This document shows positions 35,531 through 44,577 of a DNA stretch of 64,000 nucleotides, piece after piece. Location: the NCBI RefSeq assembly GCF_011751075.1, contig NZ_JAALLN010000010.1:62001-126000 (forward strand), given 5' to 3'. Below the pieces are notes generated by a model. The model made no database searches and was not told the origin of the DNA. It saw only the letters and a program-made list of their open reading frames with translations. The DNA comes from Flavobacterium poyangense (lineage in GTDB: Bacteria; Bacteroidota; Bacteroidia; Flavobacteriales; Flavobacteriaceae). The position numbers and the translations under genes are program-made. The number at the start of each line of letters is the position of its first letter. The first letter of the stretch is position 1.

Positions 35531-36109
35531 TTGAACGATAGTACAAAACTGCACAGCTTTTATAATCATATTGCACGATTTACTCCTGTTACCGAAACGG
35601 AGTTTGAAGACGTTATGTCTTATTTTTCAGTTACCAAACTTCAAAAAGGAGATCATCTGATCGAGTATGGACAAAAAGTAACCGATACCCATTGGGTCAC
35701 AAAAGGACTACTGGTTTCTTATTATTCGGATCAGGACGGAAAGGAACATGTTATTCAATTTGCTAATGAAGGCTGCTGGATTACCGATCAACAGGCTTTT
35801 TACAATCAGAAGACTGCTATTTTTAATATTGTCGCTCTTGAAGACACGGAACTTATCACCCTGTCCTTTGAAAATCGAGAGAAGTTATGCGCTACCCTAC
35901 CCCTTATGGAACAATTCTTTCGTAAAAAAGCAAATGACAGTTTCGTGAAACAACAAAGTAGATTACTCACTTATATGACAAAAGACGCGACCGAGCGTTT
36001 CTATATCTTTTTAAAAGAATATCCCGACGTGATTCATCGGGTTTCAAAGAAAATTTTGGCTTCTTATCTCGGTGTATCAAGAGAAACACTAAGCCGACTG
36101 AAAAATTGA
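35531..36109 (+). CDS. Crp/Fnr family transcriptional regulator
   Basis: 192 aa from TTG 35531. The next Met (MSYFSV) would cut into the conserved N-terminus (LHSFYNHIARFTPVTETEFE), so TTG is preferred. A cyclic-nucleotide-type jelly roll covers ~20-115 (LQKGDHLIEYGQKVTDTHWV, GLLVSYYSDQDGKEHVIQFA). A C-terminal helix-turn-helix is at ~165-190 (SKKILASYLGVSRETLSRLK). No cysteines for an FeS cluster stand out. Followed at once by a GTGA-N6-TCAC palindrome and a lipoprotein gene that it may control. Confidence 0.88.
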   Translation: MNDSTKLHSFYNHIARFTPVTETEFEDVMSYFSVTKLQKGDHLIEYGQKVTDTHWVTKGLLVSYYSDQDGKEHVIQFANEGCWITDQQAFYNQKTAIFNIVALEDTELITLSFENREKLCATLPLMEQFFRKKANDSFVKQQSRLLTYMTKDATERFYIFLKEYPDVIHRVSKKILASYLGVSRETLSRLKN

Positions 36110-36123
36110 CGCCCAATTAAAAA

Positions 36124-36137
36124 GTGATGTATGTCAC
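36124..36137. promoter_or_regulatory. Crp/Fnr-like operator candidate
   Basis: GTGATGTATGTCAC, i.e. GTGA-N6-TCAC, the half-site layout of CRP/FNR boxes. It lies 14 bp after the regulator stop and 59 bp before the lipoprotein ATG at 36196. Confidence 0.45.
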
Positions 36138-36195
36138 CTATTTTTTTAGGGTATGGAATCTAATTTTGCTCTGTAAACAAATCAATTTAAATGTT

Positions 36196-36663
36196 ATGAG
36201 CAAATTAATTTACAGTGCAGCAGTACTTTTTTTATTAGTAAGTTGCAGCAGTTCGAAACTAAAAAATCAAACCAACCAATTGGAAGAAGCCACAAAAGCC
36301 ATTGCCGAAAGTAATGCCGTCTACTTTACTTCATTTGAAAAAAATGATTCTTCGATATTTGTCAATCGGTATGCCAAGGATGCCTGTATCATGGCTCCTT
36401 TTGCACCTCAGGCCTGCGGTCCTGAAGAAGCAGAAAAGTTCTTTAAAATGGCCTATGACCAATATGGTCTAAGAGGCGGAAAATTTATCACCACGGCTAT
36501 ATACGGCAGTGGAGATGGGTACGTAACCGAAGAAGGCTTCTGGCAATCTGTCAACGAAAAAGGCGAAATGTTTGATGACGGAAAGTTTTTGGTTCTTTGG
36601 AAAAAAACAGAAAACGGATGGAAAATGTTCAGAGATTCCTTTAGCAGTAATCATAAAAATTAA
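36196..36663 (+). CDS. Lipoprotein with SnoaL/DUF4440-like (NTF2-fold) domain
   Basis: 155 aa from ATG 36196, chosen for the lipoprotein signal MSKLIYSAAVLFLLVSC. The mature part reads like an NTF2-fold ketosteroid-isomerase-like domain (AIAESNAVYFTSFEKNDSSI, GPEEAEKFFKMAYDQYGL, GKFLVLWKKTENGWKMFRDS). Such domains bind small hydrophobic ligands; catalysis is unknown. Sits behind a Crp/Fnr gene with a matching palindrome between them. Confidence 0.75.
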   Translation: MSKLIYSAAVLFLLVSCSSSKLKNQTNQLEEATKAIAESNAVYFTSFEKNDSSIFVNRYAKDACIMAPFAPQACGPEEAEKFFKMAYDQYGLRGGKFITTAIYGSGDGYVTEEGFWQSVNEKGEMFDDGKFLVLWKKTENGWKMFRDSFSSNHKN

Positions 36664-36688
36664 GTTATCCGTTGGGCGCCATTATTTT

Positions 36689-36827
36689 TTAACACATAGG
36701 AGCATAGTTTTAAAAACGAAAAAAAGACGTTTCACTTGTTTAAATGCACATAGTCAAAATATGTAATAGAAATGTAGTTCTCTTTTCACTCTTTTTTATA
36801 ACTGAAATCTATGTTTCTATGTGTTAA
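36689..36827. repeat. MITE-like element with 19-bp inverted termini
   Basis: TTAACACATAGGAGCATAG at the left and CTATGTTTCTATGTGTTAA at the right pair in 17 of 19 positions, enclosing ~100 bp without a gene. It fills most of the gap 36664-36933. Resembles a small non-autonomous element. Confidence 0.6.
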
Positions 36828-36933
36828 GTATATTTTTAGAAATTGCATTCAAAGAAGTGTACCAAATTATAAAACCAATTTTATCAGAAGCTTAAAACAA
36901 ATCAATATTTAAATTTCAAAAAACAACTAAATT

Positions 36934-37713
36934 ATGAGTCCTTTATTTCAAAAATTTAATGAACTACACCAACAAGAAGAACCTCTATTAATAGGCAATG
37001 TATGGAATGTACAAAGTGCAAAAGTATACGAAAACAAAAATTTCAAAGCCATTGCAACATCAAGTGCCGCAGTTGCGGAGACGCTAGGTTATGCTGATGG
37101 TGAGGAAATGAGTTTTGAAGAATACCTGTTTGTTATCAAACGCATTACTAATTCTGTTTCGATACCATTATCAGTAGATCTCGAAGCAGGTTACGGAAAA
37201 ACAGTACCTGAAATCGTAGAAAATCTAAAAAAACTACATGAATTAGGTGTTTGCGGGGTCAACATTGAAGATTCTGACATGCAAGACGGTAAAAGAACAA
37301 TTGCAGATCCTGAAGTCTTTGCAACCAAAATAAAGGCAATTACAGCAGCATTGTCTGAAGCAAAAATAGAGCTGTTTATCAATCTAAGATCGGATGTTTT
37401 TCTTTTAGGTTTAGATAACGCTTTAGCTGAAGCGCAAAAAAGAATTTCGCTTTACGAGGCTACCGGCGCACAAGGTTTGTTTTTTCCATGTGTTACAGCA
37501 ACAGAAGATATTATTGCTCTGACTGCAACATCAAACTTACCCATAAATGTAATGTGCATGCCAACCTTACCGGACTTTACCACACTAAAAAATGCTGGAG
37601 TAAAACGAATAAGTATGGGAGGTTTTTTAAACAAAAAAGCGTATCAGTTTTTAGAAACGGAGACACAAACTGTATTAGAGAATAATAGCTTTGCTTCTGT
37701 CTTTGAAAACTAA
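36934..37713 (+). CDS. Isocitrate lyase/PEP mutase family protein
   Basis: 259 aa TIM-barrel enzyme of the PEP mutase/ICL superfamily. Visible: NVWNVQSAKVYENKNFKAIA, SSAAVAETLGYADGE, the metal-binding DLEAGYGK (family pattern D-x-D/E-x-G-YG), GVNIEDSD, and ATGAQGLFFPCV. The ICL catalytic KKCGH is absent, so it is the oxaloacetate hydrolase/methylisocitrate-lyase-like small type found as a C-C bond-cleaving enzyme of unknown substrate. No partner genes; flanked by two MITE-like repeats. Confidence 0.85.
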   Translation: MSPLFQKFNELHQQEEPLLIGNVWNVQSAKVYENKNFKAIATSSAAVAETLGYADGEEMSFEEYLFVIKRITNSVSIPLSVDLEAGYGKTVPEIVENLKKLHELGVCGVNIEDSDMQDGKRTIADPEVFATKIKAITAALSEAKIELFINLRSDVFLLGLDNALAEAQKRISLYEATGAQGLFFPCVTATEDIIALTATSNLPINVMCMPTLPDFTTLKNAGVKRISMGGFLNKKAYQFLETETQTVLENNSFASVFEN

Positions 37714-37766
37714 GGTTGGTTTAGGTAATCATTTTTTTATGGAATTAATTAAATAAACGATCCAAT

Positions 37767-37867
37767 TGTCATTTCGACTTTAGGAGAAATCACACTAGTA
37801 ATTCGACAAAGATTGGCGATATTCTTTGCGGAGTTTCTAGTGCGATTCCTCGTACCTCGGAATGACA
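37767..37867. repeat. 101-bp imperfect palindrome (MITE/REP-like)
   Basis: Left arm TGTCATTTCGACTTTAGGAG, right arm ends CGTACCTCGGAATGACA. Arms of about 39 bp pair with some mismatches, including inner GAAATCACACTAGT versus CTAGTGCGATTC. Placed between two convergent genes. Likely a dispersed non-coding element. Confidence 0.7.
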
Positions 37868-37885
37868 TTCAAAGAATGCCTTATA

Positions 37886-38881
37886 TTATATAGAAGTGGT
37901 CTTGCGCTTAAACTTTTTAGATTTGAAAATCTTGCCTTTGTCTGTAATCATCAAACAGCTATACTCGGGATATTGATTGATTAATTGAAGACCTGCCTCT
38001 TTTCCGAGTACGATTATAGAAGTACTAAAGCCATTTGCCATTTCTGCACTTGGTCCGAAAACAGTTACACTCACTAGTCCGGTTGCAGGATATCCTGTAA
38101 CCGGATTTATTATATGTGAATATCTTTTACCGTTTAATTCTATAAATTTCTCATAATTACCGGATGTGGTAACCGCTTCTCTTTTCATAGAGAAAATCTT
38201 GACAAATTTATCCAGATCAAATGGATTGGTGATCCCTATCGTCCACTCTTTTCCGTTGGGTTGTATGCCCCAGGTAGTCAAATCTCCGGATGCATTTACG
38301 ATACCGGCTTTTACTCCTTTGGCTTCCATAACTTCACGGGCTTTGTCGGCTGCATATCCTTTGCCTATTGATCCGAAACCCATCTTCATTCCGGGTAATT
38401 TCAAAAATATCGTAGATTGAATGCTGTCTAAAACTATGTTTTTATACCCCACTTTTTCTACTGACTTTTTAATTTGCTCGGGTGTTGGCATTTCGGTCAT
38501 TGAACCGTCGAATTTCCAAACTTTCTCCATTGCCCCAAAACTAATGTCAAAGGCACCGTTAGTCATCTTTGAAATAGCAATGGCACGCCTGGTAAGATCA
38601 AAAACTTCCCTGTCAACTTTTACCGGACGAATACCCGCATTTTGATTGACTTCAGAAACCTGCGAATCCGATTTCCAATCAGAAATAAGGTTTTCTATCC
38701 GCGTAATTTCTGCAATCGTTTCGTTTATCCGGGTTTCAGCCGTCAAAGAATCCTCTGCTATAATAGTGATGTCAAAACGACTTCCCATAAGCAAGGTGGT
38801 TCTTTTTCGCATGATTTGCCCTGAACTACACAAACTGTACAGAAAAATTAGAATTGGAAGTATCTTTTTAAATTTCATCAT
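37886..38881 (-). CDS. apbE: FAD:protein FMN transferase (ApbE)
   Basis: 331 aa with N-terminal signal (ILPILIFLYSLCSSGQ). ApbE transfers FMN from FAD to Thr/Ser of periplasmic proteins. Seen: TNGAFDISFGAMEKVWKFDG, GKGYAADKAREVMEAKGV, GIVNASGDLTTWG, and the Mg-binding AVTTSGNYEKF / YSHIINPVTGYPAT. Last gene of the iron-related operon, 10 bp behind the PepSY-reductase fusion. The obvious partner would be a flavinylated electron carrier; the PepSY fusion or the DUF2271 protein are candidates, but no clear D-x4-[ST]AT motif was found here. Confidence 0.92.
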   Translation of the reverse strand: MMKFKKILPILIFLYSLCSSGQIMRKRTTLLMGSRFDITIIAEDSLTAETRINETIAEITRIENLISDWKSDSQVSEVNQNAGIRPVKVDREVFDLTRRAIAISKMTNGAFDISFGAMEKVWKFDGSMTEMPTPEQIKKSVEKVGYKNIVLDSIQSTIFLKLPGMKMGFGSIGKGYAADKAREVMEAKGVKAGIVNASGDLTTWGIQPNGKEWTIGITNPFDLDKFVKIFSMKREAVTTSGNYEKFIELNGKRYSHIINPVTGYPATGLVSVTVFGPSAEMANGFSTSIIVLGKEAGLQLINQYPEYSCLMITDKGKIFKSKKFKRKTTSI

Positions 38882-38891
38882 CTTTTATAAC

Positions 38892-41090
38892 CTAATAACA
38901 ATCGGCCAGTATTTGTTTTTTTGCTTTATAATATGCTAAATCATTTCCATTTTTCACTATACAAATTTCGTCCAACACCTTTTCTACATCTTGTTGCATA
39001 ACCAGTGAACCGCAAATCATCACAACTCCACCTTGTTTCAATAAATTAGCAAAGAAATCAGCGTCTTTTTGTATCAAATCCATCACATAACATTGATTTT
39101 GCTCTCGCGAAAAAGCAATATGAAAGTCTTGTAAATGTTGGTTTGCTATCTGTTCCAGAGCAAACTGTTTGTGTCTGGCAACAGTATCTGTTTCGTTTCG
39201 GAAACCGGTATACAAATGACAGGCTACTTTCCTTTTATTTTGCTCAATCATTCCCAAAAACGGAGCAATACCCGTTCCATTGGAAATCATTGCCACGGCT
39301 GGCGCTTTTTTAGGAAAATGAAATCCTGAATTCTGAATAATACGTGCCTTAATTACCGATCCGGCTTCAAGCGCATACAAATAACCTGAACCCAGACCTT
39401 GCTCATGTAGTTTTACTACCAGGTTTATGTTTCCACTACTTTTCCCAACAGAATACAAACGATCTCTGCCATCTCCGGCCGGATAAATAGCCAATAAATC
39501 TCCTGAAGTAAATTTTGTTCTCATCCCGGCACTTAAGCTTAACATAAAGGTATGATCGTTTTCTGAAATGATCGTTTTCTCCAACACCATCATTTTTTCA
39601 AGACCTTTTGGCTTTTGGGCATACGTTGCAGGAGTTGTAGCTAAAGTAATTCCTGCTTTTTGATTCCACTTTTTCACCCAGTCCGTAAATTGTACCGGTG
39701 ATTTGTCATCGATAAGATGTACATCCAGAAATCTGTTACTCCAGTTTTGAAGCCCCAAAATTTCATCTGCTTTTATAGCAAAACCACAAAAGTCAGGATA
39801 GGACTTAGAACCAAAACCAACAACAGATACATTTACTTTCTGCTCTTGCGGATATTGCTCTACAAGCGATAAAAATTTACCACCGTTAGACGGTGCATCA
39901 CCCAATCCGTGTGTAGAAGTGAAAATAAGAAGATGTTCTGCTTTTGGAAACTGTTTGTACTCGTTTAAACCTCCTAAATAAGACGAAAAACCATGGGCAA
40001 GTAATTGGCTGTGAATGGCATTCGCAAAACGCAATGTGCTTCCGTTTTCTGAGCCGGCCAACAAAATAAACTGACTGTCTTTTGCCTTATGTTTGTTTTT
40101 AATTCGTGTTTCTTTGCGACGTAAAGTCATTGCAAAACCCGAATAAATAAAAAACAGAATGTTTAATGATGCAATTGCCAGAACGACCGCCCAAATGGCA
40201 CTTGCACGTCCGGTATGCAGATCTAGGCTCAGTTTTTCCAGCAATACCGTTACGGGATACTGCTCTTCACTAATAATTTGTCCGGTAAACTGATTCACAT
40301 GCAGTTCACGATCATTCAATTTAAGAATAAAAACTTCTTCGGGATCTTCTGTATCAAAAGGAAATTCTATTTTTTGAACTTCAGAAAGTTTAGTGTTTTT
40401 GAAAATCTCAAAATCGGCAGTATCTTGTTGTTTACTGCTTTGATTGTCAAAATGCGTTTCTTTGGGATTTTTGCTCTCGGGAAAAAGCTTAAACCTTTGC
40501 ATCGAAAGATAGGTACCCGAAAGTGCAATGATTAAAATAGGAATAAGCATGAGCCTGCCTAAAATAACATGGTAATATTGCGCAAAACTGTCTTTAATAA
40601 TTTTTGAGAAAAAGCGACGGAGTCCTTTTTGTCGCTGTAAAACTAATGCGGTACCTGAAATTGCAATCAGAAAAAGCAAAAAAGCATTTATTCCGATAAA
40701 AAACCTTCCGGTTTCATGCAAAAAAAGAGAACGATGGAAAGAAGTAACCCATTGTATAAAAGCGCCTTTCTTTTCTGCTTTACCTAATACTTTACCATTT
40801 TGCGGATCTATATAGGCTTCAACTTCATTGCCTTCTTCATCAAGCCCTTTTAATGTTGTAAATTGATTGTGATCTACACTAATCTCACTAACTTCTAAAT
40901 ATTTCTTACTCAGAGTCGGAATAACAGCTGCAACAGATAAATTCTCAAAGTTAGTAACACCATAAGGCGGTATTTTCTCCCCTATTGCATCGGCTGCAAG
41001 GACAACTCCCGTAAGGGATGCCAAAACAAGAAACAAAGAAGAAAATACCGCCAGAGTTAAGTGTGCATATCTCCAAACGGATAATGTCAT
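38892..41090 (-). CDS. PepSY-TM/flavodoxin/ferredoxin-NADP reductase fusion protein
   Basis: 732 aa. N-terminal PepSY transmembrane part (~1-330) with helices at 8-32, 130-150, 170-195 and 300-325 and two PepSY domains. Flavodoxin domain ~345-470 (FILLAGSENGSTLRFANAIH, STHGLGDAPSNGG). FAD-binding reductase domain ~490-600 (RLYSVGKSSGNINLVVKLHE) and NAD(P) domain ~610-725 (MISNGTGIAPFLG, GFRNETDTVARHK). It would move electrons from cytosolic NAD(P)H through flavin to the periplasm. PepSY proteins of this type occur in siderophore loci; the likely job is ferric-siderophore reduction. XusC of Bacteroides is the closest named relative by context. Confidence 0.88.
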   Translation of the reverse strand: MTLSVWRYAHLTLAVFSSLFLVLASLTGVVLAADAIGEKIPPYGVTNFENLSVAAVIPTLSKKYLEVSEISVDHNQFTTLKGLDEEGNEVEAYIDPQNGKVLGKAEKKGAFIQWVTSFHRSLFLHETGRFFIGINAFLLFLIAISGTALVLQRQKGLRRFFSKIIKDSFAQYYHVILGRLMLIPILIIALSGTYLSMQRFKLFPESKNPKETHFDNQSSKQQDTADFEIFKNTKLSEVQKIEFPFDTEDPEEVFILKLNDRELHVNQFTGQIISEEQYPVTVLLEKLSLDLHTGRASAIWAVVLAIASLNILFFIYSGFAMTLRRKETRIKNKHKAKDSQFILLAGSENGSTLRFANAIHSQLLAHGFSSYLGGLNEYKQFPKAEHLLIFTSTHGLGDAPSNGGKFLSLVEQYPQEQKVNVSVVGFGSKSYPDFCGFAIKADEILGLQNWSNRFLDVHLIDDKSPVQFTDWVKKWNQKAGITLATTPATYAQKPKGLEKMMVLEKTIISENDHTFMLSLSAGMRTKFTSGDLLAIYPAGDGRDRLYSVGKSSGNINLVVKLHEQGLGSGYLYALEAGSVIKARIIQNSGFHFPKKAPAVAMISNGTGIAPFLGMIEQNKRKVACHLYTGFRNETDTVARHKQFALEQIANQHLQDFHIAFSREQNQCYVMDLIQKDADFFANLLKQGGVVMICGSLVMQQDVEKVLDEICIVKNGNDLAYYKAKKQILADCY

Positions 41091-41095
41091 ATGCC

Positions 41096-41575
41096 TTATA
41101 TATTGCTAAGTTTTACATATCTAATGTATCCTTTACCTTCTACTTTTTCAGTAACACCAGCTGTTGTTAATGGTATTTCGGCATCCGCTACATGATATTT
41201 CTGGTCTTCAACAGCGCTTTCAAAACGTATTTTATAGCCTTTATCTATTTTTGATGTTTCAATTTCAAACACTGTTACACTACGATCACCTCCGGTAACA
41301 GAAGCTCCTGTTTTAGCACTTACATCTGCCTTTTTAGAGCTGAATTTATTCCATTCCTTTAAACTTGTATACCATTTTTTATCGTCACCCATTACATACA
41401 AGGTCTTTTCGTATTCTCCTTTTGCATTTATAAGTGATACTGCTACATAGGCACCTTCACCAACATAGTTGGACATTTGCAAAAGACATTTGTATTTAGT
41501 GGTTTGCGCTGAAGCCTGAAATGAGGACAGCCCCATGATCACTGCCATAAGGCAGATTTTAGATAATGATTTCAT
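41096..41575 (-). CDS. DUF2271 periplasmic protein
   Basis: 159 aa, signal peptide (MAVIMGLSSFQASAQ). The DUF2271 pattern is seen in YVAVSLINAKGEYEKTLYVM, WYTSLKEWNKFSSKK, DAVTGATGG-like TGASVTGGDRSVTVFEIET and YKIRFESAVEDQKYHVADAE. The family is known near PepSY and ApbE genes in iron-uptake loci. It is 5 bp upstream of the PepSY fusion gene. May bind a cofactor or iron; no catalytic residues are evident. Confidence 0.8.
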   Translation of the reverse strand: MKSLSKICLMAVIMGLSSFQASAQTTKYKCLLQMSNYVGEGAYVAVSLINAKGEYEKTLYVMGDDKKWYTSLKEWNKFSSKKADVSAKTGASVTGGDRSVTVFEIETSKIDKGYKIRFESAVEDQKYHVADAEIPLTTAGVTEKVEGKGYIRYVKLSNI

Positions 41576-41590
41576 TTAATAATTTATTTA

Positions 41591-43069
41591 CTATTTTAAA
41601 AAGTCAATTGCTATATTATTCTTTTTTAACAATTCGTTTTCTTGAGCCAGACTGTATGCCGTTTCATCAAATTCTGTTTTGATTTCTTTTTTGGCACCTA
41701 TTGACAATAGATATTTTAAAACGCTATCGTCTTTTGCAATCATTGCTGCTTTATGCAATGCGGTTAATCCTTCGCTATTTTTAGCATTTATATCAATATT
41801 CAATCCGTCCAGTTTTTTCAACAGGGTGATATTGTTTTTAGCTGCTGCTGTATAATATAAGGTACTCCCATCTTTTTGTTGCGCTGCAAAGTTAATTCCT
41901 TTGTTCTTTAATAAAACTAATTTATCATCGAAATCGTCTTTTTGTCCTCCTTTTGAACCTTTATAAGACTCAACTAAATAAAATGCTAAGTTATTTCCTA
42001 CTTTATCTTTAACAGTACTGTCGGCTCCTTTGCTCAAAAGCAATGAAACCACTTCTGCCGAACTTCCTTTTACTGCTGCTGTTAGTGCAGATTCACCTTT
42101 AGCATTTACAACATTGATATCTTTAACTTTCGCTAATAATGTTTGAACTAATTCGATATCTTTTCCTGCTGATGCAATTATTAACGCTGTATTTCCTTCT
42201 TTGTCTGCTTTATTTACATCAACTCCTTTTTCTATAAAATACTTTACAATCTCAGATTGTTTTTCTTTGTAAGCCAATATATGAAGTACTGTTTGCCCGT
42301 AAGAAGAAATTGTAGTTGGCTTTAATTTAAGATCCTCTACCAAATATTTAAATACTTCAATAGAATTTGAGCTTCTGCGCATCGCTTCAGCCGCTGTTAT
42401 CAATGCATTATCTGTATACTTCACTCCTTTTCCGGCTAATGTTTTAAGCAAGCCAATATTTCCTGATCTTGCCGCATAGTCAAAAGCAGTATTTCCGTGG
42501 CTGTCAACATCTTTAAGTGACAATCCTTTTGACACTAAAAAATCCGCAACTTTCAGATCTTTATCTCCCGGAATCGCAAGCAATAAAAGGTTTGCGCCAT
42601 CATGGTATTTCTTTTTAGGATCAATTCCCGCTTTAAAAAAAGCATCAAATGTAGTTGGATTATTTACTCCTGCTCCAGCAGCAAAAGCAATAGGTGTTGC
42701 ACCATGGCTGTCTTCAAGATTAATATCAGATCCTTTAGCAATAAGATATTCTACTAGTTCTGTATTTCCTTTATAAGCTGCCCAATGCAGATAAATACGA
42801 TTATCGTGCGTCATTTTCTTTATTCCATTGCCCGGTAAGCCCAATAAATATTTAATATCTTCAAGAGGCGCGTTATTATTGATCGCTAAAACAACCGGAT
42901 CAAAAGCATTAGCATTTAATTCTGCAGGATTATTTCCTTTTTCAATTTCAGCTTTTAAGGTGGCCAAATCCGGAGCTGCTTTCCAAAAATCCTGATTTAA
43001 AAGCTTATTTTCCTGAGCATTAACCTGCAATGTCGCTGCTATTATGGCAGTAAAGATTATTTTTTTCAT
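41591..43069 (-). CDS. Secreted ankyrin-repeat protein
   Basis: 492 aa with signal peptide (IIFTAIIAATLQVNA). About 11-12 ankyrin repeats fill the protein (NRIYLHWAAYKGNTELVEYL, EGNTALIIASAGKDIELVQT, EGLTALHKAAMIAKDDSVLK). Ankyrin proteins with signal peptides recur in Bacteroidota TonB/PepSY loci and are thought to be periplasmic scaffolds. The gap of 136 bp to the DUF4374 gene upstream holds a GC-rich hairpin (43111-43134). Confidence 0.88.
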   Translation of the reverse strand: MKKIIFTAIIAATLQVNAQENKLLNQDFWKAAPDLATLKAEIEKGNNPAELNANAFDPVVLAINNNAPLEDIKYLLGLPGNGIKKMTHDNRIYLHWAAYKGNTELVEYLIAKGSDINLEDSHGATPIAFAAGAGVNNPTTFDAFFKAGIDPKKKYHDGANLLLLAIPGDKDLKVADFLVSKGLSLKDVDSHGNTAFDYAARSGNIGLLKTLAGKGVKYTDNALITAAEAMRRSSNSIEVFKYLVEDLKLKPTTISSYGQTVLHILAYKEKQSEIVKYFIEKGVDVNKADKEGNTALIIASAGKDIELVQTLLAKVKDINVVNAKGESALTAAVKGSSAEVVSLLLSKGADSTVKDKVGNNLAFYLVESYKGSKGGQKDDFDDKLVLLKNKGINFAAQQKDGSTLYYTAAAKNNITLLKKLDGLNIDINAKNSEGLTALHKAAMIAKDDSVLKYLLSIGAKKEIKTEFDETAYSLAQENELLKKNNIAIDFLK

Positions 43070-43110
43070 AGTTTAGATAATAACAAATGGTAATATATTT
43101 AACGAAACAA

Positions 43111-43134
43111 TCCGCCCCGTGATTTCGAGGCGGA
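43111..43134 (-). terminator. Possible attenuator hairpin inside the iron operon
   Basis: TCCGCC, 12-nt loop, GGCGGA. On the minus strand it is followed by TTGTTTCG, a weak T tract. It may partly terminate after the DUF4374 gene so that the surface genes are made in excess. Confidence 0.35.
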
Positions 43135-43205
43135 AAGTTAAATCTTATTTAGAATATTTCAAAATAAGAATCAATGAATCTGTTTTAATTTTTCAACAAA
43201 AATTC

Positions 43206-44543
43206 CTAGAATACTCCAATATAATGATTCCCAGGTTTATTGATTAATTTAGCTCCTTTTGTAACTGCACCTGTAGCAACATCAATAACATAAATATTAC
43301 CGTCTTTACCAACTGGAGTAACAGCAATAAAAATTTCGTTTTTATCAACTACAAAACCTTGATATTGATTAAAACTCAAATCAGCATCATAAGCAATCCC
43401 TTCAACTAACTTAGCTGTTTTTGCATTAAGGTCAATTCTGGCAATATAACTCTGTGCACCAGTCTGCTCATGTCTGTACAAAGCATAAGCAATACCTTTA
43501 CCTGCATATCTCCATGCTTCAATATAAGATCCTTTTACTCCTAAAGCTTTATCTAAACTAAATACATACGTATTGTCATACTGATTGCTTTGGTTGATTT
43601 TTAATATGTATGATCCGTTTTTTAAATCTCTTTGAGTCGCCTGATAGATGTTACCATCAGTAGCTACAAAACTATTAAAACTTCTGAAGCCACTTGTATC
43701 TCCAAAAGCTACTGTAGAAGTAATAACCTGAGGATTTGTCAAGGATGGATAATCTACTATTACAGATTTAGATCCGATACGCTCAAATGTGCTTTCGTTT
43801 TGTCCTGTAGCCGGATTTGTTTTACGCATCCAGGTACCAATAATAAGTTTATCTCCAGCTTTGTTAAGCGTTGGAGCATCTAAACGAAAAATATGATGTC
43901 CTAAAGCTTCTTCAGCATCAGTTAATGGAATTTGGTATTGTTTTGCTCCTGAAATTAAAATATTTTTTAAATCTAAAGACAATACGGTTGCACCACCTCT
44001 GGTATGCTTGTAACTCTTATCTGCATTGGTAACGACTACCGGAGCAGTGATATTTACCGCTATACCTGTTTTATCTCCGTCAAAAAGTTTATTCCATCTT
44101 GGAGCTGTTCCTGCATACTGCGAAATATTTACTGTACTTCCTGATTGTTCAAATTTTGATGCACCATTTACTTTGTAAGTCATAAACTCACCTCCATTAC
44201 TACCTGTATACGTAATATTAAAAAGTGTATTACCATCTACAGAAGATTGTAAACGAGCAGTTCTGCTTGACTGAACTGGCATTCCGTCATCATAAACATT
44301 AACAGAGAAATTAGCGTTTTTAGCATTTTCTTTACTGATCGAATATACTCTTGTTCCTCCATCTCCGTCACCCGCCTGCGTTTGCATCAATGCTCCGGCA
44401 ACAGTTATCCAACGACTGTCTGCCGCAGGAGGAGGAGTTGTAGTATTTTCTTTTTTATCGTCGTCACTACTGCAGCTTGTTACTAGTCCAAATGTGGTTA
44501 AGATCAAACCACATGCAAGCAATTTAAATGTACCTTTTTTCAT
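43206..44543 (-). CDS. DUF4374 surface lipoprotein, XusB-like
   Basis: 445 aa. Lipoprotein signal ending GLVTSC, then SSDDDKKENT, an acidic/Lys start typical of Bacteroidota surface-export signals. The remainder is a beta-propeller-type DUF4374 domain (RVYSISKENAKNANFSVNVY, LNKAGDKLIIGTWMRK, YAGKGIAYALYRHE). DUF4374 protein XusB of Bacteroides is known to bind ferric enterobactin at the surface beside TonB receptor XusA. Here too it directly follows the TonB receptor gene (34 bp). Ligand is not shown by sequence. Confidence 0.82.
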   Translation of the reverse strand: MKKGTFKLLACGLILTTFGLVTSCSSDDDKKENTTTPPPAADSRWITVAGALMQTQAGDGDGGTRVYSISKENAKNANFSVNVYDDGMPVQSSRTARLQSSVDGNTLFNITYTGSNGGEFMTYKVNGASKFEQSGSTVNISQYAGTAPRWNKLFDGDKTGIAVNITAPVVVTNADKSYKHTRGGATVLSLDLKNILISGAKQYQIPLTDAEEALGHHIFRLDAPTLNKAGDKLIIGTWMRKTNPATGQNESTFERIGSKSVIVDYPSLTNPQVITSTVAFGDTSGFRSFNSFVATDGNIYQATQRDLKNGSYILKINQSNQYDNTYVFSLDKALGVKGSYIEAWRYAGKGIAYALYRHEQTGAQSYIARIDLNAKTAKLVEGIAYDADLSFNQYQGFVVDKNEIFIAVTPVGKDGNIYVIDVATGAVTKGAKLINKPGNHYIGVF

Positions 44544-44577
44544 ATTTATTGCATTAAAAAAATTAATTATTCACGTA

